This document shows positions 6,260-7,488 of a DNA stretch of 7,488 bases, in pieces. A program made the position numbers and the translations under genes. Every line of letters begins with the position of its first letter. Within the stretch, counting starts at the first letter, position 1. Under the pieces are notes generated by a model that was given only the letters and a program-made list of their open reading frames with translations, made no database searches and was not told where the DNA came from. This stretch comes from Gemmatimonadaceae bacterium. GTDB lineage: Bacteria > Gemmatimonadota > Gemmatimonadetes > Gemmatimonadales > Gemmatimonadaceae. Location of the stretch: the NCBI GenBank assembly GCA_025357975.1, contig JANYKY010000177.1, positions 1-7,488 on the forward strand, read 5' to 3'.

Positions 6260-7234
6260 ATGCAGCGATCAGCGTCTGCGCCGTCGAAGCGCACTCGATC
6301 AACAAGCGGCAAACGTGAAGAATGGCGCGTACGATCACCGGTAGTTCTCATGATCTTCAACCGTCCCGACACGACGACGAAGGTCATGGAACAGATTCGA
6401 AAAGCGCAGCCCTCGCAATTGCTGATTGTCGCCGACGGTCCGAGGCTGAATGTTCCGGACGATGAGGAGAAGTGCAAAACATCTCGGGATATCGCCGCGC
6501 AAATCGATTGGGACTGCCGCGTGCTCACCAGTCTTTCAGATGCGAATGTCGGACTGAAGCGGAGGATCCAGAGTGGCCTCGACTGGGTCTTTAGCGAGGT
6601 GGAAGAGGCGATCATTCTCGAAGACGACTGCCTTCCCGACCCCACGTTCTTCCGATTTTGCGACGAGATGATCGAGCGCTACCGCCACGACGACAGAGTC
6701 ATGTCGATTGCCGGCAGTAATTTTCAATCGGGCACTGGTAACCGCGACTACAGTTATTATTTCTCCCGATACCCCCACATCTGGGGCTGGGCGACGTGGC
6801 GCAGAGCGTGGCGTTTGTATGACGCTGACCTGAGCGCGTGGCCAGAGTTACGCGAAACGTTGTGGCTTGACACTCTTGCCGATCGAAACGCTGCACGGTA
6901 TTGGAATTATCTCTTTCAGAAAACCTACGAGGGCATGAACACCTGGGATTATCAGCTCGTGTTTTCCGCGTGGAAGCATCAGTGCCTCAACATTGTTCCA
7001 TCGGTAAATCTCGTCTCCAATCTCGGGTTCCGATCCGACGCAACGCATTCCACAAATGGGGTCGGAAGCGAATACGCCGACATGCCGGTACAGTCGATCG
7101 GTTTTCCTCTCGTTCACCCGCACGACGTGATAAGAGAAAAAGCGGCGGATGACTTTACCGAGCAGACGATGTTTAGCGGCAACCTGACACGGTTGCTCCA
7201 GGGTCTTCATACGCGCGCCCGGCGGCATCGGTGA
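6260..7234 (+). CDS. HlpA-like nucleotide-sugar transferase (GT-A type)
   Basis: The 324-residue protein has a basic, Ser/Thr-rich N-terminus of about 25 residues. A GT-A domain follows: PVVLMIFNRPDTTTKVMEQI, LLIVADGPR, DANVGLKRRIQSGLDWVF and IILEDDCLPDPTFFRFCDEM. Glu121-Asp122-Asp123 (EDD) is the metal/nucleotide-sugar site equivalent to DXD. SYYFSRYPHIWGWATWRRAW is the strongest family hallmark. Such proteins are often annotated as 'hemolytic protein HlpA-like' but look like glycosyltransferases related to GNT-I; the hemolysin label is misleading. It is probably cytoplasmic and adds a sugar to a glycan or other acceptor. ATG at 6260 lies five bases after the kinase-like stop. A longer reading would extend back into that gene and is not needed. 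Its stop overlaps the next gene's GTG. Confidence 0.87.
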   Translation: MQRSASAPSKRTRSTSGKREEWRVRSPVVLMIFNRPDTTTKVMEQIRKAQPSQLLIVADGPRLNVPDDEEKCKTSRDIAAQIDWDCRVLTSLSDANVGLKRRIQSGLDWVFSEVEEAIILEDDCLPDPTFFRFCDEMIERYRHDDRVMSIAGSNFQSGTGNRDYSYYFSRYPHIWGWATWRRAWRLYDADLSAWPELRETLWLDTLADRNAARYWNYLFQKTYEGMNTWDYQLVFSAWKHQCLNIVPSVNLVSNLGFRSDATHSTNGVGSEYADMPVQSIGFPLVHPHDVIREKAADDFTEQTMFSGNLTRLLQGLHTRARRHR

Positions 7235-7488
7235 GAGCAGATTCGCCGCTCGTGAGCGTGGTGATCGCGGTCAGAAACGGTGAGCGCTTTCTCGCACAGG
7301 CCATCGAAAGCGTATTGAGCCAGACCTATTCGCATCATGAAATTATTGTCGTAGACGGCCGCTCGTCCGACAACTCGCGACTGATAGCTGAGTCTTACGG
7401 GTGTGTACGCTGTATCGAGCAGGAAGGAAATGGCTTTGCAGACGCGTGGAACCTTGGTATCGCCTCGGCCCGGGGCGAGCTGATCGCA
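7231..7488 (+). CDS. GT2-family glycosyltransferase, N-terminal part (runs off right edge)
   Basis: From the GTG at 7231, which overlaps the preceding TGA by four bases (GTGA), the frame stays open for 86 codons to the window end. It reads as the N-terminus of a GT2 (GT-A fold) enzyme. PLVSVVIAVRNGERFLAQAI and ESVLSQTYSHHEIIVVDG form the nucleotide-binding strand and helix. SSDNS follows as in the family's 'DGxSxDxT' loop, and GFADAWNLGIASARGELIA is the conserved helix before the DXD motif, which lies beyond the edge. It probably transfers a sugar in the same glycan pathway as the two upstream glycosyltransferases. Start choice is supported by coupling with the upstream gene and by the short distance to the first strand. 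Confidence 0.88.
   Translation, partial: MRADSPLVSVVIAVRNGERFLAQAIESVLSQTYSHHEIIVVDGRSSDNSRLIAESYGCVRCIEQEGNGFADAWNLGIASARGELIA

Overview
The window looks like chromosomal DNA of a moderately GC-rich, Gram-negative-type soil or environmental bacterium. A phylum such as Gemmatimonadota or Acidobacteriota would fit the gene content: a secreted TPR protein with a CAMAYWG motif, and a PqqD/HprK-like pair among glycosyltransferases. That placement is a guess from gene style; no marker gene is present. Coding density is very high, and no rRNA, tRNA, insertion sequence or CRISPR array was seen.

Left part, minus strand (1-2035). Reading leftwards, a complete DUF1697 gene (2035-1526) is followed directly by a decayed DHA2-type MFS efflux transporter (1525-496). 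The transporter has lost its first four or so membrane helices and carries two frameshifts. Its stop codon overlaps the GTG start of a secreted TPR-type protein (499 to the left edge), a real gene that is cut by the window border. The three genes lie in one transcription direction.

Middle (2036-3359). A 169-base divergent intergenic region carries repeated short palindromic motifs. It leads rightward into an isochorismatase-family hydrolase that lacks the usual catalytic cysteine. This gene is translationally coupled to a YciI-like small protein and is followed by a small PH-like protein of unknown role.

Right part, plus strand (3380-7488). A tight gene run encodes a GT4 glycosyltransferase, a PqqD-fold protein (RiPP recognition element type) with an unusual C-terminal tail, an HPr-kinase-like P-loop protein, an HlpA-like nucleotide-sugar transferase, and the start of a GT2 glycosyltransferase that runs off the right edge. 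Three of the last junctions are stop/start overlaps or a gap of a few bases, so this is very probably one operon. The combination suggests a surface-glycan locus with an embedded peptide-binding/kinase module resembling the PqqD plus HprK-like pairs of some lasso-peptide and 'HPr-rel-A' loci. The PqqD tail resembles a RiPP leader, and this is the most interesting signal in the window.
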